Source: a cf. Phormidesmis sp. LEGE 11477 (lineage in GTDB: Bacteria > Cyanobacteriota > Cyanobacteriia > Phormidesmidales > Phormidesmidaceae). Taken from it: DNA of 59,814 bases. Numbering within the stretch: the first letter of the stretch is position 1; the number at the start of each line of letters is the position of its first letter. Positions 47,836 through 57,547 of the stretch are shown in pieces. Location of the stretch: assembly GCF_015207105.1 (NCBI RefSeq), contig NZ_JADEXO010000024.1, positions 1 through 59,814 of the forward strand. The letters are read 5' to 3'. The notes under the pieces were generated by a model. The model saw only the letters and a list, made by a program, of their open reading frames with translations, did not search any database and was not told the origin of the DNA. The translations under genes and the position numbers were made by a program.

Positions 47836-49245
47836 CTAGACGGGTTCCAACTGCCGAACATCAGTGACCTGTCCGGTGACCGCTGCCGAAACCACCATTG
47901 CCGGACTCATCAGCAGCGTTCGCCCCGAAGACGATCCCTGCCGCCCCTTGAAATTCCGATTAGAAGAAGACGCGCTAATCTGAGTGCCCTGTAGCTTATC
48001 AGGGTTCATCGCCAGACACATAGAGCAGCCAGGCTGACGCCATTCAAACCCTGCCGCCTCAAATATCTTATCTAGCCCTGCCGCTTCGGCCTCTACCTTC
48101 ACCCGCTCCGAGCCAGGGACGACAAACGCCTTTACCCCAGAAGCAACGCGGCGACCCTCAGCAACTTTAGCCGCCTCTTGCAAGTCGCTGAGCCTGCCGT
48201 TGGTACAGCTACCAATAAAGCAAACGTCAACCTTGGTACCCTCAATCTGCTGCCCTGGCGAAAGCTGCATGTAGCGATAGGCTTCTTCGGCAATAGGTCG
48301 CTCGTCTTCTGGCAGGGTCTCTGGCGTGGGAATCGTCTCGTTTACGCCGATGCCCTGCCCAGGCGTGATGCCCCAAGTGATTGTCGGTGCAATCTCGGCA
48401 GCGTCAAATTTAACTACGTCATCGTATTCGGCGTCCGCGTCGCTACGCAGACTCTTCCACCAGGCGATCGCATCATCCCACTGCTCAACCTTAGGAGCGA
48501 AATCGCGTCCTTTTATATAGTCGTAGGTGACCTGGTCTGGGTTGACGTAGCCGCAGCGAGCGCCGCCTTCAATCGACATATTGCACAGCGTCATTCGCCC
48601 TTCCATAGACAGGCTGGCGATCGCGCTACCGGCAAATTCATAGGCATAGCCGACTCCGCCTTTCACGCCTAGCTTACGAATGATATGCAGAATAATGTCT
48701 TTGGCAAACACGCCTTCAGGCAGTTCCCCATTCACCTCAATGCGGCGAACTTTCAGCTTCGCTAGGGCCAGCGTTTGAGAGGCGAGCACATCTCGAACTT
48801 GGCTAGTGCCGATACCGAATGCGATCGCGCCAAAAGCCCCATGCGTAGAGGTATGGCTGTCCCCACAGGCGATCGTCATTCCCGGCTGGGTCAGTCCCTG
48901 TTCTGGTGCGATCACATGCACAATTCCTTGAGAGCCAGATCCGACATTGAAAAAGCGAATACCGTGCTCAGAAGTATTGGCCTCTAGCGCCGCCATCATC
49001 TTCTCTGCCATCGGATCGGCAAAGGGGCGCGACTGATCTTCTGTCGGTACGATGTGATCGACCGTGGCGATGGTGCGATTAGGGTACATCACCTTAAGAC
49101 CGCGCTCGTTTAGCATGGCAAAGGCTTGTGGACTAGTCACCTCATGGATCAGGTGTAGGCCAATGAATAGCTGAGTTTGGCCAGAAGGCAGTGTGCCTAC
49201 GGTGTGGGCGTCCCAAACTTTGTCAAAAAGTGTGCCTTTGCTCAT
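47836..49245 (-). CDS. leuC: 3-isopropylmalate dehydratase large subunit LeuC
   Basis: Aconitase-family enzyme of leucine synthesis, converting 2- to 3-isopropylmalate with the small subunit LeuD. 469 residues, usual length. Seen: start [13 protein letters not shown], substrate-binding regions [20 protein letters not shown], and the three [4Fe-4S] cysteine ligands in [10 protein letters not shown] and [11 protein letters not shown]. leuD is not in the window; in many cyanobacteria it lies close by, so it is probably elsewhere. It shares biosynthesis of branched-chain amino acids with ilvC (37.8-38.8 kb). Confidence 0.96.
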   Translation of the reverse strand: MSKGTLFDKVWDAHTVGTLPSGQTQLFIGLHLIHEVTSPQAFAMLNERGLKVMYPNRTIATVDHIVPTEDQSRPFADPMAEKMMAALEANTSEHGIRFFNVGSGSQGIVHVIAPEQGLTQPGMTIACGDSHTSTHGAFGAIAFGIGTSQVRDVLASQTLALAKLKVRRIEVNGELPEGVFAKDIILHIIRKLGVKGGVGYAYEFAGSAIASLSMEGRMTLCNMSIEGGARCGYVNPDQVTYDYIKGRDFAPKVEQWDDAIAWWKSLRSDADAEYDDVVKFDAAEIAPTITWGITPGQGIGVNETIPTPETLPEDERPIAEEAYRYMQLSPGQQIEGTKVDVCFIGSCTNGRLSDLQEAAKVAEGRRVASGVKAFVVPGSERVKVEAEAAGLDKIFEAAGFEWRQPGCSMCLAMNPDKLQGTQISASSSNRNFKGRQGSSSGRTLLMSPAMVVSAAVTGQVTDVRQLEPV

Positions 49246-49445
49246 AGCGATATCGGGCTCAAAAAGCGCTGAAAATTAGTAAAACGGAATCGATTAACTA
49301 TAGAACGAATCAATCAACTATAGTAGACTACATGGCCGCCTGTCGGCGGCAAGCGCGGTATTGATAAGATTGGTTGAGAAGTCAGTCAAACAGAGACTGA
49401 GAACCGAGTCGAGCAGAGGCATAGTTGTACAGAAGACATAGCTAT

Positions 49446-49772
49446 ATGGAGAAAGAAGTTCTTGACCAGGAAAACCTACAGCAACTGTTAAGAGAGTTCA
49501 AGCAGAGGAGAGGCTCAGCGCTGAATTTACGTGCTTTAGGCTACTTCGGCTCTTATGCCCGCCAGGAAGCAAGACCTGATAGTGACGTTGATATTGTGTT
49601 CGAGACCGATAGTCCAAACTTGTTTATGACTGCTCGTCTTCGAGAAGAACTGGTAGAAGTCTTAGGAAGATCAGTAGATGTTATCCGCTATCGAGAGCGT
49701 ATGAGCCCTCGGTTTAAAGCTCGTTTGGAAAAAGAATCAATCTATGTATGCGAAGAGCGAGCTAATAGATAG
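49446..49772 (+). CDS. mntA: MNT nucleotidyltransferase antitoxin (MntA-like)
   Basis: 108 residues from ATG 49446; the TTG at 49425 is a worse start. Seen: GYFGSYARQEARPDSDVDIVF (split motif GSYAR ... SDVDI), the polymerase-beta-type site, and a C-terminal GRSVDVIRY acidic residue. It is the antitoxin of the HEPN/MNT type that adds AMP to the HEPN toxin. Overlaps the HEPN gene by 29 bases, so the two are translationally coupled. It belongs to a different subgroup from the MNT at 36863. Confidence 0.9.
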   Translation: MEKEVLDQENLQQLLREFKQRRGSALNLRALGYFGSYARQEARPDSDVDIVFETDSPNLFMTARLREELVEVLGRSVDVIRYRERMSPRFKARLEKESIYVCEERANR

Positions 49773-50142
49773 ACTGAAGCGAATTCTAGAAGCTACAGAG
49801 CTAATTCCTGAGAGATTTCAGAGTATCTCTAAGCCTGAAGATTTTTTGACTACTTCGACAGGGAAAGAGCATCTAGACTCGATCTGTATGGTGCTATTGG
49901 CAGTAGGTGAATCTTTTAAGCAAATCGATCAAAGAACGGAAGGAAAGCTGCTATCCAATTATCCAGATATTCCATGGCGAGACATCATGGCGCTGAGAAA
50001 TATCCTCGCTCATGTTTACTTTGAAATAGATGAAGAAGAAATTTACAGCGTGTGCGAGGCTGATATCAAGCCTTTACTTGACACTATTCGTCGCATGATA
50101 AAGGACTTAGAACGTAACCGCTTCGCCGAATGGCTACTGTGA
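49744..50142 (+). CDS. hepT: HEPN ribonuclease toxin (HepT-like)
   Basis: 132-residue DUF86/HepT-type HEPN protein. Seen: alpha-helical fold, the RNxxxHVY motif (LRNILAHVYFEID, about 80-92) that forms the RNase site, and VGESFKQIDQR in the central helix. Intact. Toxin of a HEPN-MNT pair: cleaves RNA unless modified by MntA. ATG at 49744 lies inside the mntA gene. Such systems act in plasmid maintenance and phage defence. The gene is followed by an empty stretch of about 175 bases. Confidence 0.9.
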   Translation: MYAKSELIDRLKRILEATELIPERFQSISKPEDFLTTSTGKEHLDSICMVLLAVGESFKQIDQRTEGKLLSNYPDIPWRDIMALRNILAHVYFEIDEEEIYSVCEADIKPLLDTIRRMIKDLERNRFAEWLL

Positions 50143-50318
50143 GTTTGGTGATAGCAATGCCTTCAATGCAACAAGATTAATGCTGTTCAGTATTGTCTCA
50201 TCTGAAACTTAATCCAGCATAGGACGGCATTCGGACAGTCTCTCTATTGTGAAAAATGTAAATGGTGATAGCGCCTACCGTCTTTGAGTTAGCGCCACAC
50301 TGCATTGAGGCTACTAAG

Positions 50319-50495
50319 ATGAAACGTTTTCTGTTCTCTGTATTAACTGTTGTCATGTTCACAACCCTATCGGCGGCTTCTGCAAGTGCAGGGCAGGTTA
50401 ATTTGGGTAACCCCGTAGCCGATCTGAATAATGATGGCAAAGTGACACTGCATGAAGTAGCCAGCTACAACCGAGACCAGAGAGATAAAAGCTGA
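50319..50495 (+). CDS. small secreted EF-hand-like protein
   Basis: 58 residues from ATG 50319. Seen: a signal peptide (about 1-22, ending SASAG) and one calcium-loop pattern DLNNDGKVTLHEV (D-x-N-x-D-G-x-V-x-x-x-E, about 37-48), like a dockerin or single EF-hand. So a tiny exported, possibly Ca2+-binding peptide. A longer reading from 50262 has no support. Function unknown. Confidence 0.65.
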   Translation: MKRFLFSVLTVVMFTTLSAASASAGQVNLGNPVADLNNDGKVTLHEVASYNRDQRDKS

Positions 50496-50741
50496 AGAAT
50501 TTGTCAAAGCCCTGAGCCAAAATATCAGCATCTTGGTTGTAGGTAGGCGATCGCATGATAGCTAGCTTCGATCTGGCAGTGATTCCTCTATCGGTCTCGC
50601 CTAGGCATTGCTATGTTCGGTTAACCGTCCGCTTCTAGACAACCGCCCCGTCCAAGGTTCGGCGTATCTTCCACACCTGACGGCGCTTGCCTCATCTGCG
50701 ATTATAGAACTGTTGAAACAAAGCCCTCACTCAAACAGCAG

Positions 50742-51062
50742 ATGAAACAACAACTCTCTGGCGCTCTTCACAACTGGTATCGCAAAGCTCTTAAACACGA
50801 TAGGTATCGCTGGCTCGTCATCTTTGGGACTCTGTTCTACTTAGTCAGTCCGCTCGATATCTCCCCTGATGCAATTCCTTTGATTGGCTGGATTGACGAT
50901 GGTATTGTCGCTAGCCTTTTGATTTCGGAAATCAGTCAGCTTTTGACCGAAGCGCTGAAGAAAAGACAGCTTTTTAACAACACTATCAAGACAGAACTAG
51001 AAACTGTCATGGATACTGACAACGTTAAGACCATCAACGTAGAGGCTGTCACCGTTAGCTGA
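50742..51062 (+). CDS. YkvA/DUF1232 family membrane protein
   Basis: 106 residues. Seen: the DUF1232 core WLVIFGTLFYLVSPLDISPD followed by AIPLIGWIDDG, i.e. the conserved YxxSPIDxxPD-type motif and one or two membrane segments (about 24-45 and 55-75), then a polar C-terminal tail. Function unknown in all members. Immediately followed by an unrelated small gene on the same strand; roughly 250 bases of empty sequence lie in front. Confidence 0.88.
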   Translation: MKQQLSGALHNWYRKALKHDRYRWLVIFGTLFYLVSPLDISPDAIPLIGWIDDGIVASLLISEISQLLTEALKKRQLFNNTIKTELETVMDTDNVKTINVEAVTVS

Positions 51063-51171
51063 GGCGCTGCGCTAGGACGAAGGTGAGGGCACTAAATCTT
51101 TTCTCAACCTCTTTTCATACTTTCCCGTTCAATTGTTTTCCCGTTCAACTGTCTTAACTAAGGAACAAACC

Positions 51172-51756
51172 ATGACTTACACACAAGAAACTTTCTCTAA
51201 TCTTTCAGAGTCTGCTGCCACGGAGCCAACGACTGCCGAAAAACTCAAGACGCTGGCTAAAGAAAGCTCTCAGCGTGCCCAGCGGATTTCTAGCATTCTC
51301 AAGCAGGCTTTTTCAGAGACTCGTGAAGAGTTTCAGGCTGGACGCACTGTAATCAGCCCAATTGCTAAGGAAGTGACTACTGAAGCGGTTTCTACCTTCA
51401 AATCAAAAAGTCAGCAGGCGGCTGAAGCGGTTAATCAAGTATGGCAAGAGGAAGAGAGCACGCCGGACTTTACCGATCGCTTGATTAAAGTGCTTAAAAC
51501 TGTGGCAAGCGCTGCCAAAGCAAAACTATTTCCTCAGATCAAAGCGCAGACTCAAAAGCAGGCGAGTAGACTAGATGTTCTGCTAGGCGATCGCTACGGT
51601 GAGCAGTACATCACCCTCAAAGATCGATTCGGACAGGTACGTGCCTGGGTCAATGTCTCTCAGCCAGTGGCCGAAAGCACAGCTACTGAGAACATTAGAG
51701 ATACTGCACCCAAGACAGCTACTGTCATTGAAGTAGACAGCAAAGTTATCAACTAG
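51172..51756 (+). CDS. hypothetical helical protein
   Basis: 194 residues from ATG 51172 (the TTG at 51133 adds 13 unrelated residues). All-alpha, Lys/Ala/Glu/Thr-rich, no membrane segment or signal. Blocks such as LKTLAKESSQRAQRISSILK and TFKSKSQQAAEAVNQVW suggest amphipathic helices, followed by a more compact part around LLGDRYGEQYITLKDRFGQ. Family not recognised. Same strand as the YkvA gene and 110 bases after it, perhaps one transcript. Followed by a terminator. Confidence 0.65.
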   Translation: MTYTQETFSNLSESAATEPTTAEKLKTLAKESSQRAQRISSILKQAFSETREEFQAGRTVISPIAKEVTTEAVSTFKSKSQQAAEAVNQVWQEEESTPDFTDRLIKVLKTVASAAKAKLFPQIKAQTQKQASRLDVLLGDRYGEQYITLKDRFGQVRAWVNVSQPVAESTATENIRDTAPKTATVIEVDSKVIN

Positions 51757-51792
51757 TGCTTTCGATCTTTTAGATGTTTCTCACACATCTTT

Positions 51793-51834
51793 AGCCCACT
51801 GGCGGAGCGTAGAGCTTCACTAGTGGGCTTTCTT
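51793..51834. terminator. bidirectional terminator
   Basis: Stem AGCCCACT/AGTGGGCT (51793-51800 and 51822-51829) followed by TTCTT, just after the hypothetical gene. It lies directly downstream of the convergent PCP_red gene and can serve both. Confidence 0.7.
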
Positions 51835-52009
51835 ATTGCTTACGGCCAAACTGCTGCTTGGCTTCTTTATACACTGACTCGGAAATTGTAGAGATCTCTC
51901 TTTCTCTTGCAAACTTCTCTATCTTCTTGCGGGCTGCGGGTCTTACAAAGAAGGGAATTTCCTTCAATAGCGCTTCGGCCTCTGTCGTCCACTCTACTGA
52001 ACTCGCCAT
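51833..52009 (-). CDS. small PCP_red domain protein
   Basis: 58 residues, missed by long-ORF searches. Starts MASSVEWTTEAEALLKEIP, continues FFVRPAARKKIEKFARERE and ends KEAKQQFGRKQ. This is the pattern W-x-x-E-A-x-x-x-L-x-x-I-P-x-F-V-R-x-x-x-R-x-x-I-E-x-x-A-R found in the small PCP_red domain (C-terminal domain of the ChlB subunit of dark protochlorophyllide reductase) and in free-standing relatives. ATG at 52009, stop TAA at 51833-51835. A direct role in chlorophyll synthesis is not established for free-standing copies. Monocistronic, convergent with the helical protein gene. Confidence 0.85.
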   Translation of the reverse strand: MASSVEWTTEAEALLKEIPFFVRPAARKKIEKFAREREISTISESVYKEAKQQFGRKQ

Positions 52010-52112
52010 AAAATCTAACTACCCTAGCTGTTGTTCTGATCAAAATAGCACGTAGATCATCGGTTGTAGGCTTTAATCTCTATCAGGTGAAAGCTTTTAG
52101 ACGGCTAGAGTT

Positions 52113-54668
52113 TCAAGCTGCTCGATCATCAATTAGCCAGTTTTTATTCATCTCAATCAAACGGGTGGCCTCTTCTTCTGGCAGCGGCTTCGCAAAGTAA
52201 TAGCCCTGACCATAGTTACACTTTAAAGCCTGTAAGACAGCCAGCTGCGCTGCGGTTTCAATCCCTTCTGCAATTACATCCATCCCTAGCTGATGGCCTA
52301 AGCTGATGATTGTTTTGACGATCTCACCATCTTCATTAGCCGTTGCCTCCATGCGTCCCACAAAAGACTGATCGACCTTTAGTGTATCTGTCTGAATCTG
52401 ATGCAAATAGCTCAGCGAAGAATATCCGGTGCCAAAATCATCTAAACTCAGCTTCAGATTCAAAGCCTTAAGCTTAGCGAGCTGGTCGATGGTATCACCC
52501 ACGTCCTCCATCGCGGCACTTTCAGTCAGCTCTAATTTCAAACTGTGCCCATCAAGCTTCGTTCTAGCTAAAATCGCTGCTACCTCTTCGGTCAAGTTAG
52601 GCTGATTAAACTGCTTGATCGATAGATTGACGCTGACCATTAGGTCTCTAGCAGCGGCAAACTGGTGCTGCCAATGGTACATTTGCTGACAGGCAGCTTC
52701 TAGAATCCACCGGCCCATCGGGATGATCAGGCCGGTCTCTTCTGCTGTTGAAATAAAAGCCTGCGGTGACACAAATCCTTTTTGTGGATGCTGCCACCGA
52801 ACCAACGCCTCAAACCCAGCTAAATATCCTGTTCGCAAGTCTACAATCGGCTGATAGTACAAAAGGAATTCTCGCCGCTCGATGGCCTGACGCAGTTGAG
52901 CTTCTATCTCAAAGCGCTCTACGGCTTGCGATCGCATCTCTGGATCAAAAATTTCATAGCGATCTTTACCTAATACTCGCGATCGCGTCATTGCCCTTAG
53001 CGCATCTTGTAGCAGCATCTCCGCCTGCTCTGACGACTCATCCTGGCTCAGCGCAATACCGATACTAAAGCTGTTAGTCATTGTCTGCTTGTCAACGGTG
53101 GAAGGTGACTCAAACTCGCTGTACAACTGCTCTGCTACCTGAGCAGCCTGACTGGCACCAGCGACAGGAAGCAATACGGCAAACTCGTCATCTCCTAGCC
53201 TAGCCAAACTATGCTGTAACGGCAGGACTGTTCTAATTCGCTGAGCTAGATGAATCAACAGCCGATCGCCGAAGTGGTGACCAAACCTTTCATTAATTGC
53301 CTTAAAGTGATCCACATCTAAAGTCAGCACGGCTAAGGAAAGATCAGCATTAGTGCCTTTTTTATTAGCAAGCGATCGCCTTAGCCTCTGAACAAACAAT
53401 GTCCGATTAGGCAGACCCGTCAGCGAATCATAAAAAGATTGGTAAAAGACCTGGTACGTAATCAACCCGCCTCCGGCTAGTAGAAAACCTATAGCAGGCG
53501 CTGCAAAAGGGATCCAGCCTGTCAAGCTAAAAGCAACTAGCGTACATCCCGTCAAGGCAAGTAAACCAGCTACTAGTCCCACACCCAAAAGGACAGACCG
53601 CCTCATCTGCCATACCAACAGACCGCCAGCTAGCGACCACAGCCAAATCCAGCCGATCTCTACCGAATTGGCACAGTACCAAAAAACACTGTTTTCCCCT
53701 AAAACACTGCTTAATATCTGACTGACAATCTGAGCATGTACTATCACTCCAGACATCACATGTTCGTCGTCTTGGCCCGAACTATACGGCGTGTAGAAAA
53801 AGTCTTTTTTACTAGGCGCTGTCACCCCGATTAAAACGATCTTATCTTCTATCCAGTCAGGATCGACTTCTCCTGCTAGCATCTCTGTCAAAGTCACTGT
53901 ACGCGCCACCCGATCGGCAGATCGATAGTTCAGCAAAATCTGGTAGCCGCCCGCATCGACAGCTTCATAACCGCCCGAATTAGGTGTTAAAGCCGAGAAA
54001 GTCTTTTCTCCGATTGTCAATTTCTCGCGGTCAACCGCAAACTTGTAGCCCTTAGGCTCTAAATACTTCAGCGCTAGCTGTAGTGCAAAGGAATATAGTG
54101 GTTTTTGCTCAACCTGCGCGTACAGAAGTCCTCGGCGTAAGATCCCGTCATTATCGATCGGAAATTCGTTAAAGCCAACTTGATCGTTTGGCATGCCTGG
54201 CGGTGGCGGAATGGCATCATCAGCGCTTATTCCTAAACTGGTAATAGCGACTATATTGGGCTGATCGAGCGCAGCGCGCAGCGCTAACTGACCATCGCCA
54301 TGAGAAATATTGCGGTAGATATCTAGCCCAATGACTTTAGGGGAATAAGACTGAAGTTCGTTTAAAAGGTTAGCTAGCGTCTGATCAGACATCGGCCATT
54401 CACTTTGACGGCTAACATCTTGCTCGGTTACTTCGACAATTAGCAAGCGAGGATCTGGCCCTTTATCAGGTCGTAACCGCAGCATGTAGTCATAAGTCAG
54501 CAGCTCTAGAGACTGTACTGCTCCTATCTGCCGCAACCCTAGCAATAGCAGCGTAACGATCACACTAGCTAGCCAATAGGGCTGGCTTTGCAGCCGCCTA
54601 CACAGCCGTTTGGATAGTCTCCTAAAATTGGCAGTCACCGATTTAAACGCTCCCAAACACTGGCGCAA
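52113..54668 (-). CDS. CHASE2-GGDEF-EAL cyclic-di-GMP signalling protein
   Basis: 851 residues from a TTG at 54668. Seen: N-terminal membrane segment (about 32-50), extracytoplasmic CHASE2 sensor domain (about 55-330), three further membrane segments (about 335-420), GGDEF domain (about 430-590) with ARLGDDEFAVLLP in place of the usual GGDEF, and EAL domain (about 600-845) with FEALVRWQHP, DDFGTGYSSLSYL, VIAEGIETAAQL and GYYFAKPLP. The EAL site looks intact, so it should hydrolyse c-di-GMP; the first domain has Asp for the second Gly of the signature, so cyclase activity is uncertain. The N-terminal part may sense an envelope signal. Upstream lies about 430 bases of intergenic sequence. Confidence 0.93.
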   Translation of the reverse strand: MRQCLGAFKSVTANFRRLSKRLCRRLQSQPYWLASVIVTLLLLGLRQIGAVQSLELLTYDYMLRLRPDKGPDPRLLIVEVTEQDVSRQSEWPMSDQTLANLLNELQSYSPKVIGLDIYRNISHGDGQLALRAALDQPNIVAITSLGISADDAIPPPPGMPNDQVGFNEFPIDNDGILRRGLLYAQVEQKPLYSFALQLALKYLEPKGYKFAVDREKLTIGEKTFSALTPNSGGYEAVDAGGYQILLNYRSADRVARTVTLTEMLAGEVDPDWIEDKIVLIGVTAPSKKDFFYTPYSSGQDDEHVMSGVIVHAQIVSQILSSVLGENSVFWYCANSVEIGWIWLWSLAGGLLVWQMRRSVLLGVGLVAGLLALTGCTLVAFSLTGWIPFAAPAIGFLLAGGGLITYQVFYQSFYDSLTGLPNRTLFVQRLRRSLANKKGTNADLSLAVLTLDVDHFKAINERFGHHFGDRLLIHLAQRIRTVLPLQHSLARLGDDEFAVLLPVAGASQAAQVAEQLYSEFESPSTVDKQTMTNSFSIGIALSQDESSEQAEMLLQDALRAMTRSRVLGKDRYEIFDPEMRSQAVERFEIEAQLRQAIERREFLLYYQPIVDLRTGYLAGFEALVRWQHPQKGFVSPQAFISTAEETGLIIPMGRWILEAACQQMYHWQHQFAAARDLMVSVNLSIKQFNQPNLTEEVAAILARTKLDGHSLKLELTESAAMEDVGDTIDQLAKLKALNLKLSLDDFGTGYSSLSYLHQIQTDTLKVDQSFVGRMEATANEDGEIVKTIISLGHQLGMDVIAEGIETAAQLAVLQALKCNYGQGYYFAKPLPEEEATRLIEMNKNWLIDDRAA

Positions 54669-55099
54669 ACCCTAGGTGAAGAGGTTCCCTTCGAGCAGAC
54701 AGGCAGATGATACGCAGTATTAAACAATATTTTCCACTTGAATGAATGAGCTCAACTATAGCTAAAGTCAGCCGTAGTTTTGATGATTGGTAGTAATCTA
54801 TACCGGCGTCCACAGTGATCTTGACCGCTACAGCATTTCTTGCGGCATACTCGCCTCAGTCTACGCGCGCTAGCGAGCCGCTTAGCTCAATGGGATCAAC
54901 TCACCCGTTAGAAACTATACGAGTCATTCGCGTTCCTCTCATACGTTCCTCTCATACATAGAGGAACCTCCTCTATAAGAGAATCGCTCATTGTGAAAAC
55001 AGTCCGGTTGACTAGATTATTGATCATTGACTGGGGAGGCGATCGCTGGTGACAATGATTGAGCAATACATCTCAAGCAATACATCTAAAAGGACAGCT
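54669..55099. promoter_or_regulatory. intergenic region between CHASE2 gene and Hlip gene
   Basis: About 430 bases without a gene, holding the divergent promoters. It includes two tandem 13-base copies of GTTCCTCTCATAC (54932-54944 and 54945-54957) and an inverted match AGAGGAAC (54960-54967). These could be binding sites for a regulator; none is recognised. Confidence 0.55.
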
Positions 55100-55270
55100 A
55101 TGGCCAACCTTCAGCCGACTAAAGTGCCCAATATGCAGCGGCCAAAGAAAGGATTTAATGAATACGCAGAGCAGCTCAACGGCAGAGCAGCGATGGTTGG
55201 TTTTATGGCACTAATCCTCATAGAACTGATCACTGGCAAGGGGCTATTAACTCTAATTGGCCTCAAGTAA
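55100..55270 (+). CDS. high-light-inducible protein (Hlip/SCP)
   Basis: Small one-helix chlorophyll-binding thylakoid protein that protects and helps assemble photosystem II and handles chlorophyll under stress. 56 residues from ATG 55100, preceded by AAAGGA; the longer frame from 55049 has no support. Seen: the chlorophyll a/b-binding signature [20 protein letters not shown] (E-x-x-N-G-R-x-A-M-x-G-F) and a short C-terminal [11 protein letters not shown]. Expected to be induced by strong light or stress. A hairpin terminator follows the stop. Confidence 0.95.
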   Translation: MANLQPTKVPNMQRPKKGFNEYAEQLNGRAAMVGFMALILIELITGKGLLTLIGLK

Positions 55271-55278
55271 GAATAGAA

Positions 55279-55308
55279 AAGCACAGGTAGAACTATCCAC
55301 CTGTGCTT
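55279..55308 (+). terminator. terminator of the Hlip gene
   Basis: Perfect 10-base stem AAGCACAGGT/ACCTGTGCTT (55279-55288 and 55299-55308), 10-base loop, 9 bases after the stop. The T-run is weak. Confidence 0.7.
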
Positions 55309-55408
55309 GCTCGCTATATTGTTCGATTGCTATACACTGCCATCACTCTTAGCAGCAGACGAGTGCGCGTCTATGGTGAAGGCGATCGCGCACTAACACT
55401 AGAGCTGC

Positions 55409-57316
55409 CTACTTCTCAGTTTCAGAGAATTCAGCATCAATGACATCGTCTTCGCCACCTGTAGAAGCTTCGCCATCCGCTGCATCTTCAGGCGCTGCAT
55501 CGGCATCTGGCGCGTCACCGCCCTGCTGATACAGATTGCTACTAAGGGCATAGAGCGCCTGCTGTAGGGCCTCCATGTCCGACTTAATTTTGTCGTCGTC
55601 CTCAGCAGCAAGGGCTTCTTTCAGCTCTTTGATTTGAGCCTCAATCTTCTCCTTGTCTTCAGCCGGGACTTTATCCCCTAACTCCTCGACCTGCTTTTCA
55701 GCCTGATAAGCTAAGGAGTCAGCCTGATTCTTTCGATCGATCCGCTCGCGTCGCTCTTTATCAGCATCCGCGTTGGACTCTGCATCTTTGACCATTTGAT
55801 CTACTTCAGTATCAGACAGCGTAGAGGCTCCAGTAATGCTGATGGACTGCTCTTTGCCTGATCCTTTGTCCTTTGCAGTGACGTTCAAGATGCCGTTAGC
55901 GTCGATGTCAAAAGTCACTTCGATTTGCGGGACGCCGCGCTGAGCTGGAGGAATACCGTCTAGGCGGAAAGTTCCTAAGCTCTTATTGTCGCTAGACATT
56001 TCACGCTCACCCTGTAGAACATGAATTTCTACATTGGTCTGGCCGTCTACCGCCGTCGAGAACACCTCAGACTTCTTGGTAGGAATGGTGGTGTTGCGGT
56101 TGATCAGCTTGGTCATGACGCCGCCTAGAGTTTCTACACCCAGCGACAGCGGTGTTACATCTAGCAGCAAGATGTCTTTGACTTCACCTGCCAAGACGCC
56201 ACCTTGAATAGCCGCGCCAATCGCAACCACTTCATCAGGGTTAACGGTCTGGTTAGGTGCTTTACCCAAAATCTTCTCAACCAATTGCTGAACCGCCGGA
56301 ATGCGGGTAGAGCCACCTACTAAGACGACTTCATCGATATCAGACTTGCCGAGCTTGGCATCTTTAAGCGCATTCTGAACGGGTACGCCACAGCGATCGA
56401 TCAAATCAGAGCAAAGCTCTTCAAACTTAGCCCGAGTCAGCGTAGTCTCTAAGTGCTTAGGCCCGTCTTGAGTTGCGGTAATAAACGGTAAGTTGACTTC
56501 GGCTTGACTAACGCTAGAGAGTTCGATTTTGGCTTTCTCAGCCGCTTCAGTCAGACGCTGTAGTGCCTGCTTGTCTTTGCGAAGGTCAATGCCTTCTTTG
56601 TTCTGAAAGTCTTGAGCCAGGTAGTCAACCAGCTTCTTGTCGAAGTCGTCACCACCCAAGTGAGTATCACCAGAGGTTGCCAGGACTTCAAAGACACCGT
56701 CGCCAACTTCTAGAATAGAAACGTCAAACGTACCACCACCCAAGTCAAAGACCAGGATAGTTTCGTTGCTCTTCTTATCTAGACCGTAAGCCAGCGCAGC
56801 GGCTGTGGGCTCGTTGATAATCCGCAGCACTTCAACGCCTGCGACTTTACCAGCATCTTTAGTTGCCTGACGCTGAGAGTCGTTAAAGTAAGCAGGAACC
56901 GTGATCACAGCCTGAGTAACTTTCTCGCCGAGGTACTTACTAGCGTCATCTACTAGCTTGCGTAAGACTTGAGCGGAGATTTCTTCAGGCGCATACTGCT
57001 TGCCGTCAGACGTTTCGATTTTGACATTGCCGCCTACTTTCGCAATTTTGTAGGGGACTTCGCTCGATTCGTTATTGACTTCGTCGTACTGGCGGCCAAT
57101 AAAGCGCTTAACTGAATAAAGGGTGTTTTCTGGGTTCATTACCGCCTGACGCTTGGCGATCTGACCCACAAGGCGATCGCCATTTTTCGCGTAGGCGACG
57201 ACTGAAGGTGTAGTACGAAAACCTTCGGCGTTAGCAATTACAGAAGGCTTACCGCCCTCCATGACTGCGACTACCGAGTTTGTGGTTCCAAGGTCGATTC
57301 CGACGACTTTTCCCAT
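55409..57316 (-). CDS. dnaK: Hsp70 chaperone DnaK
   Basis: ATP-driven protein-folding chaperone, 635 residues. Seen: ATPase domain about 1-380 with [14 protein letters not shown] at the start, [37 protein letters not shown] and [11 protein letters not shown]; the linker [13 protein letters not shown]; substrate-binding domain about 395-500; helical lid, and a C-terminal tail ending [12 protein letters not shown] (EEVD-like). Resembles the DnaK2 type, the main heat-shock and essential form of cyanobacteria. Single gene here; dnaJ and grpE are not adjacent. About 230 bases upstream contain the promoter; no CIRCE element is visible. Confidence 0.97.
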   Translation of the reverse strand: MGKVVGIDLGTTNSVVAVMEGGKPSVIANAEGFRTTPSVVAYAKNGDRLVGQIAKRQAVMNPENTLYSVKRFIGRQYDEVNNESSEVPYKIAKVGGNVKIETSDGKQYAPEEISAQVLRKLVDDASKYLGEKVTQAVITVPAYFNDSQRQATKDAGKVAGVEVLRIINEPTAAALAYGLDKKSNETILVFDLGGGTFDVSILEVGDGVFEVLATSGDTHLGGDDFDKKLVDYLAQDFQNKEGIDLRKDKQALQRLTEAAEKAKIELSSVSQAEVNLPFITATQDGPKHLETTLTRAKFEELCSDLIDRCGVPVQNALKDAKLGKSDIDEVVLVGGSTRIPAVQQLVEKILGKAPNQTVNPDEVVAIGAAIQGGVLAGEVKDILLLDVTPLSLGVETLGGVMTKLINRNTTIPTKKSEVFSTAVDGQTNVEIHVLQGEREMSSDNKSLGTFRLDGIPPAQRGVPQIEVTFDIDANGILNVTAKDKGSGKEQSISITGASTLSDTEVDQMVKDAESNADADKERRERIDRKNQADSLAYQAEKQVEELGDKVPAEDKEKIEAQIKELKEALAAEDDDKIKSDMEALQQALYALSSNLYQQGGDAPDADAAPEDAADGEASTGGEDDVIDAEFSETEK

Positions 57317-57547
57317 GTGTATGCTCCGATCTGGATAGTTATAGAGGTTTGCTCAAAAGGTTATCTCTATAGTGCTTAATCACAGGTGGTTTGCTGAAGG
57401 GGGGGTTACCGAACCGGAGGTGTGGGTGTGTCGGGGCTTCTATATCGAAATAGAATCAGAATGACTCGAATGGAGGAACAGAGCGCAAAATAGAGATCGG
57501 CTAGCCATGAATGGCGATCGCAGCCTCCTCACTCGTTGGAAGTAAAC

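Noticed and set aside
48178-48672. 164-residue plus-strand frame opposite leuC
   Set aside because: Shadow of leuC, which has all aconitase-family motifs.
51858-52055. 65-residue plus-strand frame
   Set aside because: Opposite strand of the small PCP_red gene, which gives a recognisable protein family; this frame does not.
57317-57547. Possible CIRCE operator upstream of dnaK
   Set aside because: No TTAGCACTC-N9-GAGTGCTAA pattern is present in this gap.
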